A stretch of 64,000 bases of DNA, taken from Acidimicrobiaceae bacterium. Its GTDB lineage: Bacteria; Actinomycetota; Acidimicrobiia; Acidimicrobiales; Ilumatobacteraceae. The notes below the pieces were generated by a model. That model ran no database searches. It was not told where the DNA came from and saw nothing but the letters and a program-made list of their open reading frames with translations. Shown one piece after another: positions 23,464 to 31,564 of the stretch (position 1 is its first letter; each line of letters begins with the position of its first letter). Made by a program: the position numbers and the translations under genes. The stretch spans positions 21,964 through 85,963 of the forward strand of contig CANFIM010000001.1 of the NCBI GenBank assembly GCA_947447175.1. Direction: 5' to 3'.

Positions 23464-26400
23464 GTGACTGAGTCCTCTTTTTCTCCTTCCCAACCCCCCG
23501 TAGTGGCTGTCATGGTCGTCCACGAGCCAGGGGAATGGCTGACCGAGTCGCTTCAGGGCGTGGTGGCGCAGGACTATCCGCAACTACAAATGCTCGTTCT
23601 CGTCTCAGGCCGAGAGGAAGACCCTCAGTCGGGGGCAACGCGCGATGTCATCGCCACCATTGCACCATCGGCAGTAGTGCGTTTCTTGGGTGGAAACCCC
23701 GGATTCTCTGGTGCCTGCAACTCGGTTCTCAACTTGGTGCAAGGCGACAGTGGTTTGTTCTGTTTCTTGCACGACGACGTAGTGATGGCTCCCGATGCCA
23801 TCACTCGCTTAGTTGACGAAATGCATCGTTCCAATGCAGGCGTGGTGGGTCCGAAGATTGTTCATTGGGAGAACAGTCAAATGATCCAATCGGTGGGAAT
23901 TGCTGTTGACAGGTTCGGAGTTGAGCTGCCATTTGCAGACGACGGTGAACTCGACCAAGAGCAACATGATTCTGTACAAGACGTGTTTGTGGTGCCGTCG
24001 TCATGCGTCCTGGTACGAGCCGACTTGTTTCGCACGGTTGGCGGTTTCAATGCAGACCTTTCCACCGTTGGTGCAGACTTAGATTTCTGCTGGCGAGCAC
24101 ATGCATCGGGTTCGCGCGTCGTTGTGGTGCCCTCTGCGGTTGTGCGTCATCGTGAGTCAATGAACATTCGCCTCACTGATGAAGAACGTGACGAGGTCAG
24201 CGCTGAATCAGAGCGCATGCGTTTACGTACAGTGGTTGCGCTTACCTCAATTAGCCAATTGCCCATCACGATGGTGCAACTAGTTGCCTTCACGCTGGCT
24301 CGCTTCATTCTCCTCGCTACAACCGGACGAATTCGCCGGGCAGTGGTGGAAGCACAAGCTGTTGCCACTCTGCCGTTCGCATTGGGTGATATTCGCGAAC
24401 GGCGAAGTGCCCTTTCTGAGTATCGACATGTTGATGGTGATGAAATTCGCGCCTTGCAATTGCGTGGCAGTTCATTCGTCACTGCATGGTCGCGTCAACG
24501 TGCACGACGGGCAGGACTTGCACAGGCAAACGCATCTACTGAAGTTCGTGAAGCTGCACCGCGAGGTGCCTATGTGTTGTGGACCATCCTTGCGGCAATC
24601 ATTCTCGTTGGTTCTCGTTCGTTGCTATTGCACGGCGTTGTTGCAGTGGGCCAGATGAATCCATTTGGTGCTTCTGTTCGTGAACTGGTGAGTTCATATG
24701 CGTCCGGATGGTGGGGTGCAGGGTTTGGACAAGTGTCTGCTTTGCCCACGGGAATGGCGTTGACTGCCGTTGCAAGTATTGGCACGTTGGGAAATATTGG
24801 TTTGCTGCACACGCTTGCTGTGGTGCTCTTGCCGTTAGTGGGCTGGCTTGGCATGTGGCGATTTGCTTCCGTGATGGGCACGCGTGCAGCTCGAATTGCT
24901 GCAGTTGTTACGTACGCTGCAGTCCCATTGCCGTACGCATCCATTGCATCGGGCCGATGGGGCGCCATGTTGTTGTATGCCCTACTTCCGTGGATGGTGC
25001 ATTTGTCACGCATGTTGGTGGGGCTCGCTGATCTCAGTGATGTTCGTGAAGGGGAACCATTAGTGATGGTTTCACCAACTGTTTGGCGTCGGTGGTTTGC
25101 ATCTCTCACGTTGCTGGTTGCAGTGGCATTTGCATTTGAACCATCAATTGTTCTTGTTCTGCCGTTTGTCGGAATTGTTCTCGCTATGTCGTCGCTTGCA
25201 CACGGTTTGAAATTGCGCTGGGTTGCTCGATGGATTGTCATTATTGGTGCGGCAACTCTCTCTGGCGTAGCTATGAATCTTCCGTGGGCGGGCACCTATG
25301 TCCGATCAGGTTGGTGGGAAGCATTGACAGGAGCACCCACACCATCGGGTCGCAACGTTGGTTTGATTGGTCTCGCCAAGTTTGAGGTGGGCACGTTCTC
25401 GCTGTCGTTCTTGTGTCTTGCGCTGTACGCATCTGTTGTTGGTGCTGTATTTCTTATTCGTGGTGTTCGCACCGGGTGGGCGTTGCGCGGTGCTTCGTTA
25501 GTTGTCGTGGGAATGTTGGTGGCGCTACTTGACGATGCTGCGCTGTTGCCAGTCCACCTTCCTGAACCAGCAATCTTGTTAACCCCCGTTGCATTAGGAC
25601 TAGCCATCTGCGCATCAACGATGGGTGCATCGTTGGCGCTCGACCTACGTCGGGGCCGATTCAGTTGGCGTCAACCGCTCAGCGCACTGGTGGGTGCTGC
25701 ATTTGCAGTTGGATTAGTGCCGGTAGCAGTGAACGCAGTGAGTGGTTCGTGGCATCAACCAAGTGTGGCTCTGCCGCAATTGTTGGCGCAATTACCTGAC
25801 GTGCAGTCCACTGGCGAATATCGCACATTGTTTATTGGTGATGCTCGTGTTTTACCAGGTGCGCCGTTGAACTTCGGATGGGGCATTGCATATTCAGTGG
25901 TGAACGGAAGCGTGCCTCGTGAAGATGAGATGTGGGAAGCGCCGCCAACACGTGCGCGTGACAATGCAGTTGCTGCCATGTACGGAATTGTGCGCGGTCA
26001 AACCGCACGCGCGGGGCGTTTGCTGGCTCCACTGTCTGTTCGTTTTATTGTGGTGCCGATTATTGACGGAGGTGCGTCGACACGAAAGCATCCCATTGCG
26101 GCACCACGAGGGCTTGTTGACGCACTGTCGCGCCAGCTAGATCTTCGACGACGATATGCATCGCCTGACCTCGTGATTTTTGAGAACACGTCGTGGGTGC
26201 CCGTTCGTTCGGTGCTCACTGCAAACGGAGCGGCCAGTAGCAAACTTGCAGGCGCAACCTCCATGATCGCTACTGATATTGGCGGGGCGAGTGCGTTTGG
26301 TGTTGCGGCACGTCCAGAGGCATCAACATCGGCAGTGGTTGAGGCCGGCACAGTTCATCTCGCTGTGCCGTATACCTCTCGATGGAAAGTGAAGGCCAAC

Positions 26401-26655
26401 GGAGCACCAATTTCTGCTCGGCCCGCATTTGGTTTAACAAACGCATACGACATTCCCGCAAATTCTCGCGTGGAACTGTCGTTTGAAACCAGCATGGTGC
26501 ACTCAATCCTTGTGCTTGTTCAATTCGTGGCGTGGTGTCTCGTGGTGTTCATTGCGTTCTCTCGCCGTCGCCAATTCATTCGGCGCGTGAAGCCAGTAGC
26601 TCTGGCAACAGAAGTATCTGATCCCGCCATCACAATTCCTGGCGGGCAATCGTGA
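23464..26655 (+). CDS. Large GT2 glycosyltransferase fused to multi-pass membrane domain
   Basis: 1063 aa from GTG 23464. Residues about 10-250 are a GT-A domain: VAVMVVHEPGEWLTESLQGV, GNPGFSGACNSVL, FCFLHDDVVMAPDAITRLVD (D-D-D-like metal site), VGPKIVHWEN and GADLDFCWRAHASGSRVVVV. Residues about 340-770 hold some 10-12 membrane segments; the last 280 residues form an outer domain and one final membrane helix before a basic tail. Architecture resembles actinobacterial GT2 proteins that polymerise or extend cell-wall glycans. Overlaps the next gene by 4 bases (GTGA), so the two are coupled. Confidence 0.88.
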   Translation: MTESSFSPSQPPVVAVMVVHEPGEWLTESLQGVVAQDYPQLQMLVLVSGREEDPQSGATRDVIATIAPSAVVRFLGGNPGFSGACNSVLNLVQGDSGLFCFLHDDVVMAPDAITRLVDEMHRSNAGVVGPKIVHWENSQMIQSVGIAVDRFGVELPFADDGELDQEQHDSVQDVFVVPSSCVLVRADLFRTVGGFNADLSTVGADLDFCWRAHASGSRVVVVPSAVVRHRESMNIRLTDEERDEVSAESERMRLRTVVALTSISQLPITMVQLVAFTLARFILLATTGRIRRAVVEAQAVATLPFALGDIRERRSALSEYRHVDGDEIRALQLRGSSFVTAWSRQRARRAGLAQANASTEVREAAPRGAYVLWTILAAIILVGSRSLLLHGVVAVGQMNPFGASVRELVSSYASGWWGAGFGQVSALPTGMALTAVASIGTLGNIGLLHTLAVVLLPLVGWLGMWRFASVMGTRAARIAAVVTYAAVPLPYASIASGRWGAMLLYALLPWMVHLSRMLVGLADLSDVREGEPLVMVSPTVWRRWFASLTLLVAVAFAFEPSIVLVLPFVGIVLAMSSLAHGLKLRWVARWIVIIGAATLSGVAMNLPWAGTYVRSGWWEALTGAPTPSGRNVGLIGLAKFEVGTFSLSFLCLALYASVVGAVFLIRGVRTGWALRGASLVVVGMLVALLDDAALLPVHLPEPAILLTPVALGLAICASTMGASLALDLRRGRFSWRQPLSALVGAAFAVGLVPVAVNAVSGSWHQPSVALPQLLAQLPDVQSTGEYRTLFIGDARVLPGAPLNFGWGIAYSVVNGSVPREDEMWEAPPTRARDNAVAAMYGIVRGQTARAGRLLAPLSVRFIVVPIIDGGASTRKHPIAAPRGLVDALSRQLDLRRRYASPDLVIFENTSWVPVRSVLTANGAASSKLAGATSMIATDIGGASAFGVAARPEASTSAVVEAGTVHLAVPYTSRWKVKANGAPISARPAFGLTNAYDIPANSRVELSFETSMVHSILVLVQFVAWCLVVFIAFSRRRQFIRRVKPVALATEVSDPAITIPGGQS

Positions 26656-28115
26656 ACATCCTGCGACGCATTGTTGGCACCGTGTTTATTGCAGCCGCTC
26701 TTGGGGGCGTCATCGCAGTTGAACGCCGTCAACCAGTCCTCTCGGACGGTGCATCAGCTGTGCTCAATAGTTCAAGTGGATTTCCGCAAGTGTCCGCAGG
26801 GTCCAGAATTAGCACCTCTTGGTTTTGCCCAGGGGCCGCAGGTGGAGACGGTATTGATAGCGCTTCCGTGGTCATATCGAACCCAAGTGATGGAGAAATT
26901 ACGGCCACAGTTTCTTTTTTGACTGACACAGCAGAAGAATCAAAAACTGTTGTTGTTGCGGCTCGTTCTCAACTTGCAATTGATGCATTGCGTGGCCGAA
27001 CAGTTGGCGTTGTGGTTCCCATCATTGAAATCATCGGCTCAGTGGGAACTGTGGAACAGAACATTGTGTTTGCCGCGGGGGATGTGACATCGCAATGCGT
27101 CTCGCAAACGTCGAGCACGTGGTATTTCGCTGACGGATTTACCGCAGAAGGCTCTACCGAGCGTTTGGTACTCACTAACCCATTCCCTGAGAGTGCAGTT
27201 GCCAACATTTCATTCACCACATCTGAAGGCCGTCGTACGCCCGCCAATCTTCAAGGTGTGATTTTGGCTCCTCGTACGTCGAAGAGCATCTCAATTAACG
27301 AGGCGGGCGCACAAGATGAATCAAGTGTTGCTCTTGAAATTCAAGCAACATCGGGTCAAATTATCGCTTCACGCATTGAGCATTATCTCGGTGGTGGTCG
27401 ACTTGGTTACTCGGCAACAGTGGGCACTCCTACTCCGCAAAGTGAATGGTGGTTCACGTCGGGTCGTACTGGGTCGTCAGTGACCGAAAAATTAGTTGCC
27501 TACAACCCGTCGGATACCGATGCTCAAGTCACTGTGTCTTTCTTTGGCGTGGGAATAACAAACGGTATGCCACTTGACCAGGCCGCATCGGCTGCTTCGC
27601 CATCGTCGGCCCTGACCATTCCTGCAGGAGCAGTATTGGCAATTAAGACTGACGACATTGCAGATCTACCCAAGGGTGACCATGCAATGGTTGTGTCGTC
27701 GTTGGGTAATGCGCGACTTGTGGTTGAACATGTGCTGAGTCAGATCACCGGAGGCAGTTCATTTACGGCCGTTACTAATGGCATACCCACTGACTTGTTA
27801 TCCACCAAATGGCGCGTGCCTAGTGGACTTGCGAACGGCGCTCGCAATGCCCTCACCATTCTCAACACCACTGCAATAGAGGGCACTATCACGGTGTCTG
27901 CTGTTGGTCCCGGTGGTGAAGTGCCACTTCCCGACCTTGTCAATATTCCGATTGGGGCGGCATCTGTGATCAGTCTTGATGTTCCACTCGGTGCTACAGA
28001 TGGAGAAGTAGTGGTGACTTCCACGGTTGATCTTGCGATTCAACGTCGCACCACTCGCGGTCACGGGCTTGTTGGTTTTGGCATCGTTGGGGCACTTCCA
28101 GTAAGACAGAAGTGA
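26652..28115 (+). CDS. Secreted beta-rich protein, DUF5719-like
   Basis: 487 aa with an N-terminal membrane segment (about 5-24, IVGTVFIAAALGGVIAVE), so exported or anchored. The rest shows three or four similar beta-sandwich-like units, each starting with a W-F/Y and running to an N-P: TSWFCPGAAGGDGIDSASVV, STWYFADGFTAEGSTERLVL, SEWWFTSGRTGSSVTEKLVA and TKWRVPSGLANGARNALTIL. This is the pattern of DUF5719 proteins encoded beside large GT2 genes in actinobacteria. Function unknown; the coupling suggests a partner of the GT2 membrane enzyme on the outside of the cell. Confidence 0.75.
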   Translation: MNILRRIVGTVFIAAALGGVIAVERRQPVLSDGASAVLNSSSGFPQVSAGSRISTSWFCPGAAGGDGIDSASVVISNPSDGEITATVSFLTDTAEESKTVVVAARSQLAIDALRGRTVGVVVPIIEIIGSVGTVEQNIVFAAGDVTSQCVSQTSSTWYFADGFTAEGSTERLVLTNPFPESAVANISFTTSEGRRTPANLQGVILAPRTSKSISINEAGAQDESSVALEIQATSGQIIASRIEHYLGGGRLGYSATVGTPTPQSEWWFTSGRTGSSVTEKLVAYNPSDTDAQVTVSFFGVGITNGMPLDQAASAASPSSALTIPAGAVLAIKTDDIADLPKGDHAMVVSSLGNARLVVEHVLSQITGGSSFTAVTNGIPTDLLSTKWRVPSGLANGARNALTILNTTAIEGTITVSAVGPGGEVPLPDLVNIPIGAASVISLDVPLGATDGEVVVTSTVDLAIQRRTTRGHGLVGFGIVGALPVRQK

Positions 28116-28582
28116 TGTCACGCGTCATCCTTATTCTTCTTGCCATGACGGTTGCACTTGTTGTGTCTGCCATTTTGCGTCGGCGCAGTGTTGACGCACC
28201 AACCCAGGGAAGTTTTGAAGCGCCCAGTCAATTGAATCGAAACGACTTTGCATCGCCAGATTCGCCATGGCTTGTTGCGCTCTTTTCCTCATCAACGTGC
28301 AATGCGTGTGCCGATGTTGCTTCAAAAGCAGCCATCTTGTCGTCACGCGAGGTAGCGGTGGTCAATGTTGATTATGTGGAGAACAAAGATCTGCACGCAA
28401 GGTACAAAATTGAAGCTGTGCCCACCTTGGTGATTGCCGATGAACATGGTGTTGTGCAGAAAGCGTTTCTTGGTCCGGTGAAGGCACAAGATTTATGGGC
28501 TGCGGTGGCCAATTGCAGAGAGCCTGGTGTTGCGCCCGAAAGTTGCCAAAACCATTCAGATGACGGTGATCACCACCACTAA
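28115..28582 (+). CDS. Membrane-anchored thioredoxin-like protein
   Basis: 155 aa. One N-terminal membrane segment (about 4-21) then a thioredoxin fold: WLVALFSSSTCNACADVASK with a C-N-A-C redox pair (about 60-70), VAVVNVDYVENKDLHARYKI, and EAVPTLVIADEHGV with the cis-proline. The tail ends HSDDGDHHH, a possible metal-binding end. Likely an extracytoplasmic disulfide reductase/isomerase or thiol sensor. Third gene of the GT2 operon, ATG overlapping the previous TGA (TGATG); an in-frame GTG 3 nt earlier is equivalent. Convergent with ftsH. Confidence 0.82.
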   Translation: MSRVILILLAMTVALVVSAILRRRSVDAPTQGSFEAPSQLNRNDFASPDSPWLVALFSSSTCNACADVASKAAILSSREVAVVNVDYVENKDLHARYKIEAVPTLVIADEHGVVQKAFLGPVKAQDLWAAVANCREPGVAPESCQNHSDDGDHHH

Positions 28583-28596
28583 AGAAGTGGAAGCGT

Positions 28597-30513
28597 TTAC
28601 GACAAGATGTTGGACGGCGCAGGCTCAAGACCAGCTTGCACCAACTTGCCCACGGTGGGGCCGTCGATGGTTTCGTCTTCAATGAGTTTCTCAGCCACAA
28701 GCTCAAGCCCCTTGCGGTGCTGAGTAAGAATCTCATGTGCGCGTTGTTCTTGTTCACGCAAAATACGAGACACTTCTTCATCAAGCATTTGTGCCGTTGA
28801 ATCGCTGTATTCACGACCACTGGTCATGAGGTCTTCACCAAGGAAGACTTGTTGCTGGCCACTCCAGGCCATTGGCCCAACCTTGTCGGACATTCCCCAT
28901 TCGCGCACCATGCGGCGAGCGATAGAAGTTGCTTGCTCAAGGTCGTTGGCTGCGCCGCTATTGAGATGGTTGTAGACAATCTTTTCTGCAACGCGTCCGC
29001 CCATTGCTTTACAGATGAGATCCTCAAAATATTCACGTGAGTAGGTGTGACGCTCTTCAGGCAATGTCCACGTAACGCCTAACGCCATACCGCGAGGAAG
29101 GATGGTGACCTTGTGGAGCGGATCTGAATGGGGGAGCACAGTTGCGAGAACTGCGTGTCCACCTTCGTGAATTGCAGTTGCACGCTTTTCTTCGGCGTTC
29201 AGAACCAAACTTTCACGACGCGCACCCATAACAACGCGATCACGAGCGTTTTCGAAGTCGAGACGTTCAATGTTTGCAGAACTACGACGAACAGCAAACA
29301 GAGCAGCTTCGTTCACCAAGTTTGCAAGGTCGGCGCCACTCATGCCCGGAGTTGCCTTGGCCATGGTGTCGAGGTCGACATCGGGCCCCATGCGCTTGTC
29401 GCGCGAATGCACCTTCAAGATTGCAAGACGTTCTTCGAACTCGGGCAATGGCACAACAATTTGGCGATCAAATCGACCAGGGCGCAAGAGTGCAGGGTCG
29501 AGGATGTCGGGACGGTTTGTTGCCGCAAGAATCACGATTCCTTCGGACGTTTCAAATCCGTCCATCTCGGACAACAACTGGTTGAGCGTTTGTTCGCGCT
29601 CGTCGTTGCCACCGCCAAGACCAGCACCACGCTTACGACCGATGGAATCAATTTCATCGATGAAGATGATTGCTTTGCCCATCTTGCGAGCTGTTTGGAA
29701 AAGGTCACGCACGCGGCTTGCGCCAACGCCAACGAACATTTCCATGAAGTCAGAACCCGTGACAGAGAGGAAGCCAACGCCGGCCTCACCGGCAACGGCA
29801 CGGGCGAAAAGGGTCTTGCCTGTTCCTGGAGGACCAACCAGCAGCACACCCTTAGGAACGCGTGCGCCAATTTCTTTGAAGCGTTCTGGCATGCGCAAGA
29901 AATCAACGACTTCTTTGATCTCCAACTTCACGCCTTCATAACCGGCGACATCGCTAAATGTTGTGGACGGTTTATCGGCAGAGTAGGTCTTTGCCTTGCT
30001 GCGACCTACCGACATGATGCTGCCTGCTTGCCCCATGGCACGACGTTGCATCCAGATGAAGAAGCCAATCACGAACATAAAAGGCAACACAATGGGCAGA
30101 AGGCTTGTGAGCCAATTTGCTTGTGGCGTTTTGTAGTCGTAGTTGACGCCCATTTGCTTCAGCAATTGTTCGTCTGCATCGGATAGTTGCACGGAGCCGG
30201 TGGTGGTGAACTTGCCACCATTCGCAAGCTTTCCCGAGATGGTGTTGGTGGCGTTGTTGATGGTGACAGTTTGAACATCGCCATTACGTACCTGAGCTAG
30301 GAACTCTGTGTATGTGAGTTTCTCGCCGGTTGCGGGGGTGATGAACTGGCTACCAAATGCCAAGACAGCGACTGCGCCAACGATGGCCCAGATAGCCCAC
30401 TTGGGCATGGGTGGCTTGCCGTCGGCGCCTGGTTTGTTGTTGCGCATGCCCTTAATGGGGTTGCGACTTTGCTGATTGCGTGGGGGTGGCGGTGGAGGGG
30501 GCATCTCGCTCAT
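28597..30513 (-). CDS. ftsH: ATP-dependent membrane zinc metalloprotease FtsH
   Basis: 638 aa. Degrades misfolded membrane and some soluble proteins. Order: proline-rich N-terminus, first membrane helix (about 39-58), outer domain, second membrane helix (about 139-156), AAA domain with Walker A GPPGTGKT (about 227-234), Walker [12 protein letters not shown], second region of homology [10 protein letters not shown], and the protease motif HEGGH (about 450). All catalytic residues are present. ATG 30513 is preferred to GTG 30516 because TAGCAT lies 6 nt upstream. No other FtsH is in the window. Confidence 0.97.
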   Translation of the reverse strand: MSEMPPPPPPPRNQQSRNPIKGMRNNKPGADGKPPMPKWAIWAIVGAVAVLAFGSQFITPATGEKLTYTEFLAQVRNGDVQTVTINNATNTISGKLANGGKFTTTGSVQLSDADEQLLKQMGVNYDYKTPQANWLTSLLPIVLPFMFVIGFFIWMQRRAMGQAGSIMSVGRSKAKTYSADKPSTTFSDVAGYEGVKLEIKEVVDFLRMPERFKEIGARVPKGVLLVGPPGTGKTLFARAVAGEAGVGFLSVTGSDFMEMFVGVGASRVRDLFQTARKMGKAIIFIDEIDSIGRKRGAGLGGGNDEREQTLNQLLSEMDGFETSEGIVILAATNRPDILDPALLRPGRFDRQIVVPLPEFEERLAILKVHSRDKRMGPDVDLDTMAKATPGMSGADLANLVNEAALFAVRRSSANIERLDFENARDRVVMGARRESLVLNAEEKRATAIHEGGHAVLATVLPHSDPLHKVTILPRGMALGVTWTLPEERHTYSREYFEDLICKAMGGRVAEKIVYNHLNSGAANDLEQATSIARRMVREWGMSDKVGPMAWSGQQQVFLGEDLMTSGREYSDSTAQMLDEEVSRILREQEQRAHEILTQHRKGLELVAEKLIEDETIDGPTVGKLVQAGLEPAPSNILS

Positions 30514-30605
30514 CACCTCATGCTACGGCTGGGGCGTGTGACCTAACCCTCGGGGCCGTGAATTAGGGGAAAGTTGGTATCGCCAATTCCACTATTCGGG
30601 GTGAC

Positions 30606-30611
30606 TACCGT
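30606..30611 (+). promoter_or_regulatory. -10 box for leaderless DUF3499 gene
   Basis: TACCGT, 7 nt before ATG 30619; supports this start over the upstream in-frame GTG at 30574. Confidence 0.5.
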
Positions 30612-30618
30612 TTTCCAC

Positions 30619-30849
30619 ATGGCTCGGCACTGCACGCGACAAGGATGTGTTCATCCTGCAACTGTCACGTTGACCTATCAATATGCTCGGTCCGTTGCCT
30701 GGCTTGATGACCTCACGCCAGAACGTGACCCTCACGCATATGACCTGTGCGACCAACACGGCGACCGCACCAAGCCGCCCACGGGCTGGCACCTGGAAGA
30801 TCGCCGTCAACGTAACCACGTGTACACCGCAACCCGTCTCGCCGGGTAG
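30619..30849 (+). CDS. DUF3499 family protein
   Basis: 76 aa actinobacterial protein of unknown function. Pattern: ARHCTRQGCVHPATVTLTYQ, then HAYDLCDQHGDRTKPPTGWH. Cysteines in C-x4-C and C-x2-H spacing look like a small zinc site. In many actinobacteria this gene stands near phosphomannomutase, as here, where it heads a run DUF3499, CPBP protease, GT-C-like protein, phosphomannomutase, Trm112-like protein. Five nucleotides separate it from the next start. Confidence 0.85.
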   Translation: MARHCTRQGCVHPATVTLTYQYARSVAWLDDLTPERDPHAYDLCDQHGDRTKPPTGWHLEDRRQRNHVYTATRLAG

Positions 30850-30853
30850 ATCC

Positions 30854-31558
30854 GTGGAGTCACGGGCGCCCCATTCGCTGGCGGCACGAAATGTTCTGTG
30901 GTCGTGGTTTCTCGCGCTCTTCGTGGGTACAGCTGTTTCGGCGATTGCCATTCTTGCCACGGGCCACGCATCAACGCCAACAAATGAAGTACCGATTTGG
31001 GCAACATCAGTTGGTGTCGTCGCAATGTGGGTTGCCATGCTTGCGGTGTTGTATCGCACACGCCCTGAAACACCGCACGTCAATGCCGATGCATTGACGT
31101 GGTTCCGAATCGTTGACCTTGTTGGTGTGCCGCTTGGCATCTTCTGTCAGTTCATTGTGGTTACTGCAGTCACATGGCCACTACAAAAACTCTGGCCTGA
31201 TTCTTTTTCGTCAGACCAAGTCTCCAAGCGGGCAACTGATCTCACCAACACTGCACCTGGCATATGGATGCTGCTGTTGATTGTGGTGGTGGTGGTGGGC
31301 GCGCCATTGGTGGAGGAAATCGTTTATCGCCAGGTGGTGCAACAAGATTTGGTGCAGCGATGGGGCAAAGCCGGGGGCATTGTGGTTACAGCTGCAGTGT
31401 TCGCCGCCGTGCATATGCAGTTGGTTGAATTCGCTGGGCTCTTTGCGTTTGCCCTTGTGCTTGGCGTGGTACGTCAGCGGACTGGCAGACTTGGTACTTC
31501 CGTCATCACGCACATGGCCTTCAACGCAGCGGGCCTGTTGATGGTGATTTTGAAATAG
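30854..31558 (+). CDS. CPBP family intramembrane metalloprotease
   Basis: 234 aa from GTG 30854, five bases after DUF3499. About seven hydrophobic segments. Motifs of the CPBP (Abi/Rce1-like) family: APLVEEIVYRQVV (E-E-x-x-x-R), FAAVHM and HMAFNAAGLL with the metal histidines and asparagine. Such proteins cleave CAAX-type or other membrane peptides; in bacteria many have roles in bacteriocin self-immunity or sporulation, but the target here is unknown. The frame is open to 30683 inside DUF3499 and was cut at the intergenic GTG. Confidence 0.85.
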   Translation: MESRAPHSLAARNVLWSWFLALFVGTAVSAIAILATGHASTPTNEVPIWATSVGVVAMWVAMLAVLYRTRPETPHVNADALTWFRIVDLVGVPLGIFCQFIVVTAVTWPLQKLWPDSFSSDQVSKRATDLTNTAPGIWMLLLIVVVVVGAPLVEEIVYRQVVQQDLVQRWGKAGGIVVTAAVFAAVHMQLVEFAGLFAFALVLGVVRQRTGRLGTSVITHMAFNAAGLLMVILK

Positions 31559-31564
31559 GGCAGC

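Noticed and set aside
29128-30186. Open frame of 352 codons on the plus strand across ftsH
   Set aside because: Antisense shadow of the conserved ftsH; no start signal and no domain.
30574-30618. Longer DUF3499 start at the upstream GTG
   Set aside because: It adds residues not found in the family, and a TACCGT -10 lies 7 nt before ATG 30619.
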